Positions 55,875-63,680 of a DNA stretch of 64,000 nt are shown piece after piece. The stretch comes from VMCP01 sp964408945 (GTDB taxonomy: Bacteria; Bacteroidota; Bacteroidia; NS11-12g; UBA955), in assembly GCA_964408945.1 (NCBI GenBank), contig CAYPBJ010000004.1:1-64000 (forward strand), written 5' to 3'. Below the pieces are notes generated by a model, which did not search any database, was not told where the DNA came from, and saw only the letters and a program-made list of their open reading frames with translations. Position 1 is the stretch's first letter, and each line of letters starts with the position of its first letter. The translations under genes and the position numbers were made by a program.

Positions 55875-57578
55875 TCATCTTAGTGTATTATCTCTTTGAT
55901 CGTAGAAATTCCATCTAATTCCAAATCCTAAGTAGTTTCTGGTATAAGCATTGAAGCCAACATTCTTCATTAATTGATAGTTTAATTCAATGCTTCCACC
56001 TGGAAACAAATAATATCTAGCGGTTATTTGAGCTTGTATTATTGATTGCTTGGCGCCCTGAAGCATCATCGCATTTTGTCGATCATAGGCTGTTCTATAT
56101 GATTTAAATAAACTTCCCCCAAAATTCAATCCAGCGGTGTCCTGCCCTTTCTGAGCAAAAATACCCACGCATTTAAGTTCCAACTTTTGGACTTTAGCGG
56201 GTACCCAAAATGCACGCAATGCAAATTCTCTAAAATTACTTTCTAAAGGATGTGCCAAGGCATGACTAAAATGACTGTAATAACTGCTACTAAAGTGTGA
56301 ATATGTATGTGGACGAACTCTATTATATTCCAATTGCACATATGCTTGGTCTTTTATTTGAGTTTTACGAGAATTCGTAGAATAATATATGCCCAATTGT
56401 TGACCGAATTTATTGCCGTAATAATTCTTTTGATTAATCACTTTTCCCATGGTAAATTCATCTAGAAGAAGTTGACCATATACCAACCAATGATTTTTAG
56501 GGGTCCATTTAAAATCAAATGCAAGCATGGCATTATCTGGGGAACCTAAATCTCTTTCAACTGACCTATACAAAATAATAGGATTAAAGTAATTAGCATC
56601 AAATTGGTTATTAGTACGAGAGTGAATAATCATCTCCGAAAAACCGACTTCGAAATTCAATTTTTTAAATTCCAATGAGCCCCTGTGCATAGCAAGGAAT
56701 TTTTTATTAAGCACTCCAAAAGTGTCTTCCGTCATATCTCGTGCCAACTCTTTAAATAGGTTTTGATATTTGAATGGACCCAAAGAGTAATTTACTTGTA
56801 GAAATAAACTTGGGGGTGCGAAATTGCTTAATATTAAACTCCGAAATCCAGATCCTACAAATGGTCTATCATGCCCGAAAGTAGTTGATATTTGATAGGA
56901 ATTTTTCTTTTCAATTATTTTCGCTTGAATATAACCGGTTGCATAAAAATTCGATACTAATCCATTTTTTGTTCTTTGATAATACGTAATACCTTGATAA
57001 ACCTTGTTTTGTGTGTAGAAATCATCTAGATTTTTGGTGTAGTTGTGTTGATAATCAAAAACTTGAGAGTGTAAAGTTATTTTATCTGAGAATTGTGCTT
57101 GAATTTCAACACCTCTCCCATTAACAAGCGCAGTATCAAAAATTCTTCCCATATTGGGACTGGATAGTAAGTCTAATATAGGGTTGATGACAACATAATC
57201 TTGCTTATCAGTTGATTCCCAAGAGTAAGCTCTATTGGGACTAGCGAAGAAATGTTCACCTAATTTTTGGGTCAATTTCCAATTTCCGAAACCTTGTCTG
57301 GTATTACCAAAATATTCAGGATTATTCCATTCAACGAAATTGTATTCCTTATTCGAAAATGACTTTGAATTTATCAAAGTGTCATATGGTATTTTCCCAG
57401 ACAATTTTGACATTAATTCAGGTGTTTGTCTATGAAATCGCATGGAATTAAATTCCTCTAAGTTCGAAGAAATCAAACGATCTTCAAGAATTGAATGTGC
57501 CTTAATTACTCGATACTGCGCATATAAACTCTGGCTCATTGTCGCAGCAACAATGGCAAGATGTCTTAAATTAGTCAT
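55875..57578 (-). CDS. Wzi/RemB-like outer-membrane beta-barrel protein
   Basis: This 567-residue protein has a signal peptide (MTNLRHLAIVAATMSQSLYA). Alternating beta strands throughout contain the block FGHDRPFVGSGFRSLIL then NYSLGPFKYQNLFKEL. These match, by eye, the capsule-assembly Wzi / gliding-motility RemB family of Bacteroidota. Such barrels bind or secrete surface polysaccharide; RemB supports colony spreading. It is the last gene of an overlapping operon (4 bp with the asparaginase) that otherwise concerns pyrimidine and aspartate metabolism. The family call is moderate because the barrel is divergent. Confidence 0.7.
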   Translation of the reverse strand: MTNLRHLAIVAATMSQSLYAQYRVIKAHSILEDRLISSNLEEFNSMRFHRQTPELMSKLSGKIPYDTLINSKSFSNKEYNFVEWNNPEYFGNTRQGFGNWKLTQKLGEHFFASPNRAYSWESTDKQDYVVINPILDLLSSPNMGRIFDTALVNGRGVEIQAQFSDKITLHSQVFDYQHNYTKNLDDFYTQNKVYQGITYYQRTKNGLVSNFYATGYIQAKIIEKKNSYQISTTFGHDRPFVGSGFRSLILSNFAPPSLFLQVNYSLGPFKYQNLFKELARDMTEDTFGVLNKKFLAMHRGSLEFKKLNFEVGFSEMIIHSRTNNQFDANYFNPIILYRSVERDLGSPDNAMLAFDFKWTPKNHWLVYGQLLLDEFTMGKVINQKNYYGNKFGQQLGIYYSTNSRKTQIKDQAYVQLEYNRVRPHTYSHFSSSYYSHFSHALAHPLESNFREFALRAFWVPAKVQKLELKCVGIFAQKGQDTAGLNFGGSLFKSYRTAYDRQNAMMLQGAKQSIIQAQITARYYLFPGGSIELNYQLMKNVGFNAYTRNYLGFGIRWNFYDQRDNTLR

Positions 57579-58576
57579 TCAAAATTTACCGCAACTGATT
57601 TACCTACAATGTTTCCTGAAAAATTACTTAATTCAAATTCATGGTAAGGTTCAAGTTCATTTATTTCTTCTGGGGATATCAAATCAAGGTGGCTTAATAA
57701 TTCTTGAGCAACCTGATACTGTGGACCCATTTTGCCATCATCAATTTTGATGGATATGCCAAGATTCTTCTGTTTGTCTGCAATACAATAGACCCCATCC
57801 GCTCCTGTTTTACCAATAATTCTGCCTTGAGTGATTTTGATTAAATCCGTACAATATCTATTTGTACCAGCCAACATTTCAGGAAATTCTGAGCAAGCTT
57901 TAACAATAAGTGCTGCTGCATTTTTATATTCTTCTGGGATATGAGAAGAAGGACTTATAAGATTTTTAAATGCAATGGCCTGATTTAAAACAGGCATTGC
58001 AAAAGTTGGCGCGCTACAACCATCCATACCACACTTTAATTCGTCCTCAGGAAACTCATAGAAAATCGATACCACTTTTTTAATCTCCTTTTGAAGTTCA
58101 GAGTTATCAGCAATATACTCATCAAAATTCAATCCTTTGAAAGTGCAATAAGCTAGAAAACCAGCATGCTTACCACTACAGTTATTATGTAATTGTCTTG
58201 GTTTTAAATCATTTTTAATAAGTTGATGTAAATCTGATTTTAAAGTAGGCGCTTGAGTTCCGCATTTTAGATTTGACTCAGAAAGTCCAATTTTCTGTAA
58301 TATAGTATCAACTACTACCATGTGCATTTGTTCCCCATTGTGAGATCCGCACATAACGGCAAGTTCTTGAAGAGTAAAATTGTAATGATTAAATGCACCT
58401 GAAACAATCAGTGGAATATGCTGAAATAGTTTCATCGCACTGCGTGGATAACAAACTTGTGTTACATCACCTCTCGAAAATACAATTTCATTTGTGCTAT
58501 TTACTACGCAAACTACTCCGCGGTGAAAACTCTCATTCACCTCACCTCTATGTAATTCTACTAAAATGGGATTCAT
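57575..58576 (-). CDS. Class 3 (Rhizobium etli ReAV-type) L-asparaginase
   Basis: This 333-residue member of the asparaginase II family (PF06089) hydrolyses Asn to Asp plus ammonia. Key residues fall at a constant offset of -2 from ReAV, as I recall that enzyme's numbering. They are Ser46 and Lys49 (RSAMK), Ser78 (CGSHNGE), Cys133 and Lys136 (NCSGKHAG, metal/structural) and Cys187 (CGMDGC). A further Lys256 in GKTGADG is the likely second catalytic lysine. It overlaps pyrB by 4 bp, so its product aspartate is made beside the enzyme that uses it. No signal peptide is seen, so it is cytoplasmic. Confidence 0.9.
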   Translation of the reverse strand: MNPILVELHRGEVNESFHRGVVCVVNSTNEIVFSRGDVTQVCYPRSAMKLFQHIPLIVSGAFNHYNFTLQELAVMCGSHNGEQMHMVVVDTILQKIGLSESNLKCGTQAPTLKSDLHQLIKNDLKPRQLHNNCSGKHAGFLAYCTFKGLNFDEYIADNSELQKEIKKVVSIFYEFPEDELKCGMDGCSAPTFAMPVLNQAIAFKNLISPSSHIPEEYKNAAALIVKACSEFPEMLAGTNRYCTDLIKITQGRIIGKTGADGVYCIADKQKNLGISIKIDDGKMGPQYQVAQELLSHLDLISPEEINELEPYHEFELSNFSGNIVGKSVAVNFE

Positions 58577-59496
58577 AATTTGTTTTGGGCCAATAGAAAC
58601 AAAACCGACATTCTGACTGCAACTCCATTTTCTACTTGTTGAAGAATGATGCTGTGTTCACTATCAGCAATATCGCTGCTAATTTCAACTCCACGATTTA
58701 TAGGTCCAGGGTGCATGATAGTAATTTCTTTATCTAATCTATTTAAACGATTCAGATCCAAGCCATACAACGTTGAATATTCTCTCAGTGAAGGAAAGAA
58801 ACGTTGATCTTGTCGTTCAAGTTGAATTCGCAACATATTTGCTACATCACACCATTTAAGGGCTTCATCGAGATTATGCGATATTTTAACACCTAATTTA
58901 TCAATATGTTTGGGAATCAAAGTAGCTGGACCGCATACCATCACCTCAGCACCAAGTAATTGTAAACAATAAATATTACTAAGTGCCACTCTTGAATGTT
59001 TGATATCGCCAACAATTACTATTTTTTTACCTGAGACATCTCCTAATTTTTGCTTGATTGAGAATGCGTCTAATAAAGCTTGAGTTGGATGTTCATGAGT
59101 GCCATCTCCAGCATTTACAATTTGAGCGTTAATATGTTTAGATAGAAACAAACAAGCACCCGGAGCTGGATGTCGCATTACAACCATATCAACCTTCATT
59201 GATAAAATATTATTAACGGTATCGATGAGAGTTTCTCCTTTTTTTACGCTTGATGATGAAGAGGAAAAATTGATAATATCAGCGCCTAATCTTTTCTCAG
59301 CAAGTTCAAATGAGACCCTGGTTCTTGTAGAATTTTCAAAGAATAAATTGGCAATGGTGATATCTCTAAGCGCAGGTGTTTTTTTTACTGGCGCCTGTAA
59401 TAACTCCGAAAAATTGGTGGCTGTATCTAAAATGGTTTCAATTTGACCTTTTTCTAAGCCTTTGATACCAAGTAAATGATGCACATTTTTACTCAT
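58573..59496 (-). CDS. pyrB: Aspartate carbamoyltransferase catalytic chain
   Basis: PyrB joins carbamoyl phosphate and aspartate, the first committed step of pyrimidine synthesis. The 307-residue protein has the carbamoyl phosphate motif FFENSTRTRVSFELAEKRLG, a Ser/Lys loop SSSSSSVKKGETL, MRHPAPGAC, and GDGTHEHPTQALLDAF. No regulatory chain gene (pyrI) is adjacent. Its control is more likely through pyrR, which overlaps it by 8 bp upstream. The asparaginase overlaps downstream. Confidence 0.95.
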   Translation of the reverse strand: MSKNVHHLLGIKGLEKGQIETILDTATNFSELLQAPVKKTPALRDITIANLFFENSTRTRVSFELAEKRLGADIINFSSSSSSVKKGETLIDTVNNILSMKVDMVVMRHPAPGACLFLSKHINAQIVNAGDGTHEHPTQALLDAFSIKQKLGDVSGKKIVIVGDIKHSRVALSNIYCLQLLGAEVMVCGPATLIPKHIDKLGVKISHNLDEALKWCDVANMLRIQLERQDQRFFPSLREYSTLYGLDLNRLNRLDKEITIMHPGPINRGVEISSDIADSEHSIILQQVENGVAVRMSVLFLLAQNKL

Positions 59497-60040
59497 GTTC
59501 TTTATTTTCTAAAAGCCAAACTTGTACTTCATTTGAAGCCTCCCATTCCACTCTAACGTAGTTATTTGTATTTCTACTATCAACAAGTACTCCGTAATAA
59601 TCTGGTTTTATCGGTAATTCGCGTTCAAATAATCGCTCTACTAAAACCAACAATTCAATTCTTTTAGGCCTACCAAAACTCATAACTGCATCAATGGCCG
59701 AACGAACGCTTCTTCCCGTGAACAAAACGTCATCAACAATAATGATGTTTAGATTTTCGGTTGAAAAGTCAATTTTAGACGGTTTTGGAATGTGGATTTC
59801 ACCTCTTCCAATATCATCCCTAAAAAACGTGTGATCTAATTGACCGTATTTAATGTTGTGACCTATCAAATTTTCAATTTCTTGTCTTAACGCATTTGCC
59901 AATTCTATTCCTCTTGGTTGAAGACCTATAATAGCAGTATCATCAAAAGACTGATGTTTTTCAATCAATTCTAATGCAAATCGTTTCAAGATCAATTTAG
60001 TATGATCCAAACTGAGCAATATTTTACCTTTATTGGGCAT
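59489..60040 (-). CDS. pyrR: PyrR-family regulator / uracil phosphoribosyltransferase
   Basis: This 183-residue type I phosphoribosyltransferase-fold protein has the PRPP-binding signature IIIVDDVLFTGRSVRSA and the family blocks IIGLQPRGIELA and DITFFRDD-like DHTFFRDDIGRG. In Bacillus, PyrR binds pyr mRNA leaders with UMP to cause attenuation and also makes UMP from uracil. Here the operon leader appears to be only a few bases, so classical leader attenuation upstream of the first gene is not visible. Overlaps of 11 bp with the EVE gene and 8 bp with pyrB are seen. Confidence 0.92.
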   Translation of the reverse strand: MPNKGKILLSLDHTKLILKRFALELIEKHQSFDDTAIIGLQPRGIELANALRQEIENLIGHNIKYGQLDHTFFRDDIGRGEIHIPKPSKIDFSTENLNIIIVDDVLFTGRSVRSAIDAVMSFGRPKRIELLVLVERLFERELPIKPDYYGVLVDSRNTNNYVRVEWEASNEVQVWLLENKEHE

Positions 60041-60443
60041 TGTTTGACATTTCTAAAACAGTATCAAATTCTTGAGGTGTTAATTTAATTACAGATAGCC
60101 TAGGTTGTTTTAACAATCCCATTTGAGATAGTCTTTCATCTGATTTCATCTGGCTCAATGTAACCGTATTCTTCAATTTAGAATGTGGTCTAACTTCTAC
60201 AACCACCCATTGCGGGTCAGATGTTGTAGGATCTTGATATGATTCTTTAATTACTTCTGCAATTCCAACTACTTCTTTTCCCTCATTTGAATGATAAAAA
60301 AGACAAAGGTCGCCAAATTTCATTTCGCGCAGATTGTTTCGAGCTTGGTAATTTCTTACCCCATCCCAAAAAGTTTGCTGATCTTTTTCAAACTGTTCCC
60401 AACTGTATTTAAAGGGCTCTGACTTGATCAACCAATAGTTCAT
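60030..60443 (-). CDS. EVE (YTH-like fold) domain protein
   Basis: I start it at ATG 60443 (137 residues), giving MNYWLIKSEPFKYSW. The short WLIKSEP start, WDGVRNYQARNNLREMKFGD and the VVGIAEV strand are hallmarks of the EVE domain, a PUA/YTH-like fold that reads modified bases in nucleic acid; human THYN1 is a relative. The ligand here is unknown. It is the first gene of the EVE-pyrR-pyrB-asparaginase-barrel operon and divergent from the LexA-like regulator. Confidence 0.88.
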   Translation of the reverse strand: MNYWLIKSEPFKYSWEQFEKDQQTFWDGVRNYQARNNLREMKFGDLCLFYHSNEGKEVVGIAEVIKESYQDPTTSDPQWVVVEVRPHSKLKNTVTLSQMKSDERLSQMGLLKQPRLSVIKLTPQEFDTVLEMSNNAQ

Positions 60444-60448
60444 TAATG

Positions 60449-60456
60449 CAAATTTA
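60449..60456 (-). promoter_or_regulatory. -7 box for the EVE-pyr operon
   Basis: On the - strand this reads TAAATTTG, an exact match followed by CA, with 5 nt to the ATG of the EVE gene. Confidence 0.5.
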
Positions 60457-60491
60457 AACAAATTCGGTTCACTTATATAATTCTTGAATCT

Positions 60492-60543
60492 TTATCGAAA
60501 CATTGATAATTATTGTGTCAATTTATTGATAATTAATTTGACA
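60492..60543. promoter_or_regulatory. Candidate operator repeats between the EVE gene and the LexA-like regulator
   Basis: Two direct copies of ATTGATAATTA (60502-60512 and 60525-60535) are spaced 23 bp apart. A hyphenated dyad TGTCAA-N16-TTGACA (60516-60521 and 60538-60543) overlaps the second copy, and a TTATC/GATAA inverted pair starts at 60492. The dyad overlaps a TTTG (60537-60540) that sits 18 nt before TTAATTTC, a weak -7 box for the regulator. Autorepression by the XRE/S24 protein is inferred. Confidence 0.45.
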
Positions 60544-60571
60544 TTTAAGAGAAAAGCATTAATTTCACGGC

Positions 60572-61393
60572 ATGATGTATTTGAAAGAAAATATCAAATT
60601 ATTGAGAAAAAGAAAAAAACGGAGTCAAGAAGAAGTTGCTGCTAGTTTAGGTATTACTCGTTCTGCCTATAACAGCTACGAAAATGGTGTCGCTGAACCA
60701 GGTATAAACATCTTAATAAAATTTTCTGATTTTTTTCAAATCAACATAGATAAACTTATTCGTGTTGATCTTAATGAAATTCCAGAAAATCATTTAACAC
60801 AACTTGAAAAAGGATTTGATTTGGATATTACAGGTACGCGATTGCGGATTTTAGCCACTTCAGTGAGTCTTGACAATGAGGAGAACATAGAACTGGTGCC
60901 AATAAAAGCAAAAGCTGGATATACCACGGGATATGCTGACCCTAATTATATTAAGGTATTACCAGCATTTAATCTTCCTTTTTTATCACCTAATAAAAAG
61001 TATAGAACCTTTCCAATTTCGGGTGATAGTATGCCACCAGTGGTTGATGGTGCATTCGTTACGGGAGAATACTTACAAGATTGGAATATGGTCAGAAATG
61101 GACATCCATATATTGTGGTATCAAAAGATGAGGGCATTGTATTCAAAATTCTTTACAATCGTATAGAGGAAGATGGTACATTTCTTTTATGCAGCACCAA
61201 TTCTTTATACCAGCCATATCCGCTCAAAGTCCAAGATATCTTAGAAATTTGGAAATTTGTGAACTATATCAATCCCAAATTCGAAGAACCACAACAAAGT
61301 GACAATGATAATGTTGGGCCAACTTTACGCATGATACAAAGGGAAATTGGCTTTATTAAAGATAAAGTGAAGAATATTGAAGATAAAATTTGA
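60572..61393 (+). CDS. XRE-family HTH / S24 LexA-like repressor
   Basis: This 273-residue regulator (ATG 60572; a second ATG at 60575 is equally possible) has an N-terminal XRE helix-turn-helix (~5-60, RSQEEVAASLGITRSAYNSY). A linker and a C-terminal S24 peptidase-like domain follow. The self-cleavage machinery looks complete: Ser153 in SGDSMPP, Lys192 in GIVFKIL, and a candidate Ala115-Gly116 cleavage site in KAKAGY. Damage- or signal-induced self-cleavage is therefore plausible. The C-terminal ~35 residues may be a coiled coil. No phage genes surround it, and operator-like repeats lie upstream. Confidence 0.85.
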   Translation: MMYLKENIKLLRKRKKRSQEEVAASLGITRSAYNSYENGVAEPGINILIKFSDFFQINIDKLIRVDLNEIPENHLTQLEKGFDLDITGTRLRILATSVSLDNEENIELVPIKAKAGYTTGYADPNYIKVLPAFNLPFLSPNKKYRTFPISGDSMPPVVDGAFVTGEYLQDWNMVRNGHPYIVVSKDEGIVFKILYNRIEEDGTFLLCSTNSLYQPYPLKVQDILEIWKFVNYINPKFEEPQQSDNDNVGPTLRMIQREIGFIKDKVKNIEDKI

Positions 61394-61426
61394 CAAACTC
61401 TCATTAACATTTTGGGTTGTCCTTAT

Positions 61427-61434
61427 TATCTTCG
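61427..61434 (+). promoter_or_regulatory. Candidate -7 box for pdhA
   Basis: TATCTTCG followed by GC-type CAGCC, 21 nt before ATG 61456. It lies downstream of the in-frame TTG 61417, which argues against that start. Confidence 0.4.
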
Positions 61435-61455
61435 CAGCCGAAGAAATCATTTTCT

Positions 61456-62442
61456 ATGAAATTCAACAAAGAAACATATTTGGAGTGGTACAGATCCATG
61501 CTATTGATTCGTCGATTTGAAGAGAAGTCAGCACAGTTGTACGGACAACAAAAAATAAAAGGATTTTGTCATCTTTATATTGGTCAAGAAGCTCTCGTTG
61601 CTGGTATGATGTCAGCAATTACAAAAGATGATAAAGTTATTACTGCTTATCGTGACCACGGACATGCATTAGCCATGGGTGTTTCCGCAAATGAAGTGAT
61701 GGCTGAATTGTACGGTAAAGCTACAGGTTGTTCAGGTGGAAAAGGTGGAAGTATGCATATGTTTTCAAAAGAGCATAACTTTTTTGGTGGACATGGAATA
61801 GTTGGAGCACAAATACCTATGGGTGCTGGTTTAGCTTTGGCTGAACAATATCAAGGAACCCAAAATATCAGTTTAACATTTTTCGGTGATGGCGCAGCTA
61901 GACAAGGAGCTTTACATGAAACCTTTAATATGGCTATGCTTTGGAAGTTACCTGCTATTTTTATTTGTGAAAATAATGAATATGCAATGGGAACTAGTGT
62001 TGCGAGGACCACAAATATGTTAGACATTTACAAAATTGGTCTTGCCTATGATATGCCTAGTTTTCAAGTTGATGGCATGAAGTGTGAGACTGTACATGAA
62101 GCCATCGCTGAAGCTGCTGATAGAGCAAGACGCGGTGATGGTCCAACATTCTTGGAAATAAAAACATACAGATATAGAGGCCATTCGATGAGTGATCCTG
62201 CAACTTACCGCACAAAAGAAGAACTAGCTGAGTACAAGGAAAAAGATCCGATTGAAACAACTAAGTCAACTATTTTGAAGAAAAAATATGCGACAGAGGC
62301 TGAGTTAGATGCTATGGAAGAGGAGCTTGTTAAACTCGTTCAAGAGAGTGTTGAATTCGCTGAATCTTCGCCTTATCCAGATGCCTCAAAGTTATTTACT
62401 GAGGTATATGTAGAAAATGATTATCCTTTCATAATGGACTAA
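61456..62442 (+). CDS. pdhA: Pyruvate dehydrogenase E1 component, alpha subunit
   Basis: This is the thiamine-diphosphate dependent E1 alpha chain that decarboxylates pyruvate for acetyl-CoA. I use ATG 61456 (328 residues), which gives MKFNKETYLEWYRSMLLIRR. The ThDP motif starts at GDGAARQGALHETFNMA and ends at the Asn pair in ICENNEYAMG. GGKGGSMHMF is the substrate-site loop, and RYRGHSMSDPATYR is the phosphorylation-loop region of the family. The partner E1 beta and E2 are not adjacent in this window. Confidence 0.93.
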   Translation: MKFNKETYLEWYRSMLLIRRFEEKSAQLYGQQKIKGFCHLYIGQEALVAGMMSAITKDDKVITAYRDHGHALAMGVSANEVMAELYGKATGCSGGKGGSMHMFSKEHNFFGGHGIVGAQIPMGAGLALAEQYQGTQNISLTFFGDGAARQGALHETFNMAMLWKLPAIFICENNEYAMGTSVARTTNMLDIYKIGLAYDMPSFQVDGMKCETVHEAIAEAADRARRGDGPTFLEIKTYRYRGHSMSDPATYRTKEELAEYKEKDPIETTKSTILKKKYATEAELDAMEEELVKLVQESVEFAESSPYPDASKLFTEVYVENDYPFIMD

Positions 62443-62467
62443 TTGTCCAAACTTAAATCAATTATAG

Positions 62468-62475
62468 TATATTCG
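62468..62475 (+). promoter_or_regulatory. Candidate -7 box for the TPR membrane protein gene
   Basis: TATATTCG followed by CCCCC, 10 nt before the ATG at 62486. It is one base off TAnnTTTG. Confidence 0.45.
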
Positions 62476-62485
62476 CCCCCTTATT

Positions 62486-63163
62486 ATGGACATTAGACAT
62501 TCTTGGAACGCATTCAAAACTGAGTTTTCAGATAAATACGCGAACAACAAAAGAAATTACAACATAATCGGATTATCTGTTGTTGCTGTGGTTGGTGGGA
62601 TTTTATTCTACACTCTTAGTTACAAACCAACACAGGAAATAAAGGCCGCAGAAAAATTTGCACCTATGTATTATTACTTTAAGTCAGATTCAACCTCAAT
62701 TGTCTTAAAAGGTGATGCAAAAAGAAATATATGGTCAGCAACAAGAATTGCTGATGAGTTTGGATCTACTGTGAAAGGAAGAGAAGCTGCATTGTGCGCA
62801 TCAATTGCTTTGATGAAAGATAAAAAGTTTGAAGAAGCATTAAAGTATCTTGGAAAAACAAAAGCAAACGATAAAATCTTAAGTGCCTCTATTATAGCAA
62901 TGAAAGCAGTATGTAATGCTGAATTGGGTGATATTAAAGAAGCAGCAAGTCTTTATGAGCAGGCTGCTAGAATCGATGAGAACGACTTCTCTGCTATGTA
63001 CTTGAAGAAAGCAGGTATCCATTATGAAATGACTGAAGATTTCAGCAGCGCATTAAGTTGTTACCAGGAAATTGCACAAAAATATTCAACTTCATCAGAA
63101 GGTACTGATATTGAAAAATATATCGGTAAGATGAAAGCCAAATTAGGCGAATTCAATCCATAA
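62486..63163 (+). CDS. Membrane-anchored TPR protein (YfgM-like)
   Basis: This 225-residue protein has a basic N-terminus, one transmembrane helix (~30-47, IIGLSVVAVVGGILFYTL), and two or three TPR-type repeats in the remainder (AALCASIALMKDKKFEEALKYL, split over two helices, and AASLYEQAARIDENDFSAMY). The N-in, C-out topology resembles YfgM, a periplasmic SecYEG-associated chaperone; function by analogy only. It precedes ribH by 10 bp, a neighbourhood I have seen in this phylum. Confidence 0.8.
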   Translation: MDIRHSWNAFKTEFSDKYANNKRNYNIIGLSVVAVVGGILFYTLSYKPTQEIKAAEKFAPMYYYFKSDSTSIVLKGDAKRNIWSATRIADEFGSTVKGREAALCASIALMKDKKFEEALKYLGKTKANDKILSASIIAMKAVCNAELGDIKEAASLYEQAARIDENDFSAMYLKKAGIHYEMTEDFSSALSCYQEIAQKYSTSSEGTDIEKYIGKMKAKLGEFNP

Positions 63164-63173
63164 GTCCAGTTTT

Positions 63174-63659
63174 GTGTCGAACGCCGGATTCCATTATTCT
63201 CCACCTACTCCATCAGATATTCCATTTAACAACCTTAAAATTGGGGTAGTTACTTCAATATGGAATAAACATATTACTCATGCCTTGAAACATGGATGTA
63301 TGTCTGAATTAGTTGATCTTGGTTTTTCAATGGAACAAATTGTACAGTGTGATGTTCCTGGGGCATTTGAATTGCCGTTAGGAGCTCAAAAATTATTTGA
63401 ACTTGCGCAAGTCGATGCAGTAATTTGCTTAGGTGCAGTAATTAAAGGTGATACCCCACATTTTGATTTTGTTTGTCAAGGAGCCACTGATGGTATTATG
63501 AATGTTGGTTTAAAATATAGTAAGCCGTGTATTTACGGTTTGATTACTACATTAACGGAGCAACAAGCTTTAGATCGGATTGGTGGTAGTCATGGACACA
63601 AAGGCAAAGAGGCTGCTCAAACGGCAGTTCATATGCTTACAGAATTCTACACGTTATAA
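63174..63659 (+). CDS. ribH: 6,7-dimethyl-8-ribityllumazine synthase
   Basis: RibH condenses the pyrimidinedione with dihydroxybutanone phosphate in riboflavin synthesis. The 161-residue protein starts at GTG (63174), since the next in-frame ATG would remove the first beta strand. Landmarks are VTSIWN (Trp/Phe stacking position), VPGAFELPLGAQKL, CLGAVIKGDTPHFD with the catalytic His region, and GLITTLTEQQALDRIGG. It likely assembles as an icosahedral or pentameric shell. It is in an apparent operon with the TPR gene. Confidence 0.93.
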   Translation: MSNAGFHYSPPTPSDIPFNNLKIGVVTSIWNKHITHALKHGCMSELVDLGFSMEQIVQCDVPGAFELPLGAQKLFELAQVDAVICLGAVIKGDTPHFDFVCQGATDGIMNVGLKYSKPCIYGLITTLTEQQALDRIGGSHGHKGKEAAQTAVHMLTEFYTL

Positions 63660-63680
63660 AAAAATTCATTCCTATTGAAT

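Noticed and set aside
55855..55876. GATGAT/ATCATC hairpin between lepB and the barrel gene as a terminator
   Set aside because: The stem is weak and AT-rich with a 9-nt loop and no T-run on either strand.
60572..61393. XRE/S24 regulator as a sign of a prophage
   Set aside because: All neighbours are housekeeping genes. No integrase, structural or lysis genes and no attachment-like repeats are visible.
63121..63180. FMN riboswitch before ribH
   Set aside because: Only 10 bp separate the TPR gene from ribH, far too short, and no conserved riboswitch elements are visible.
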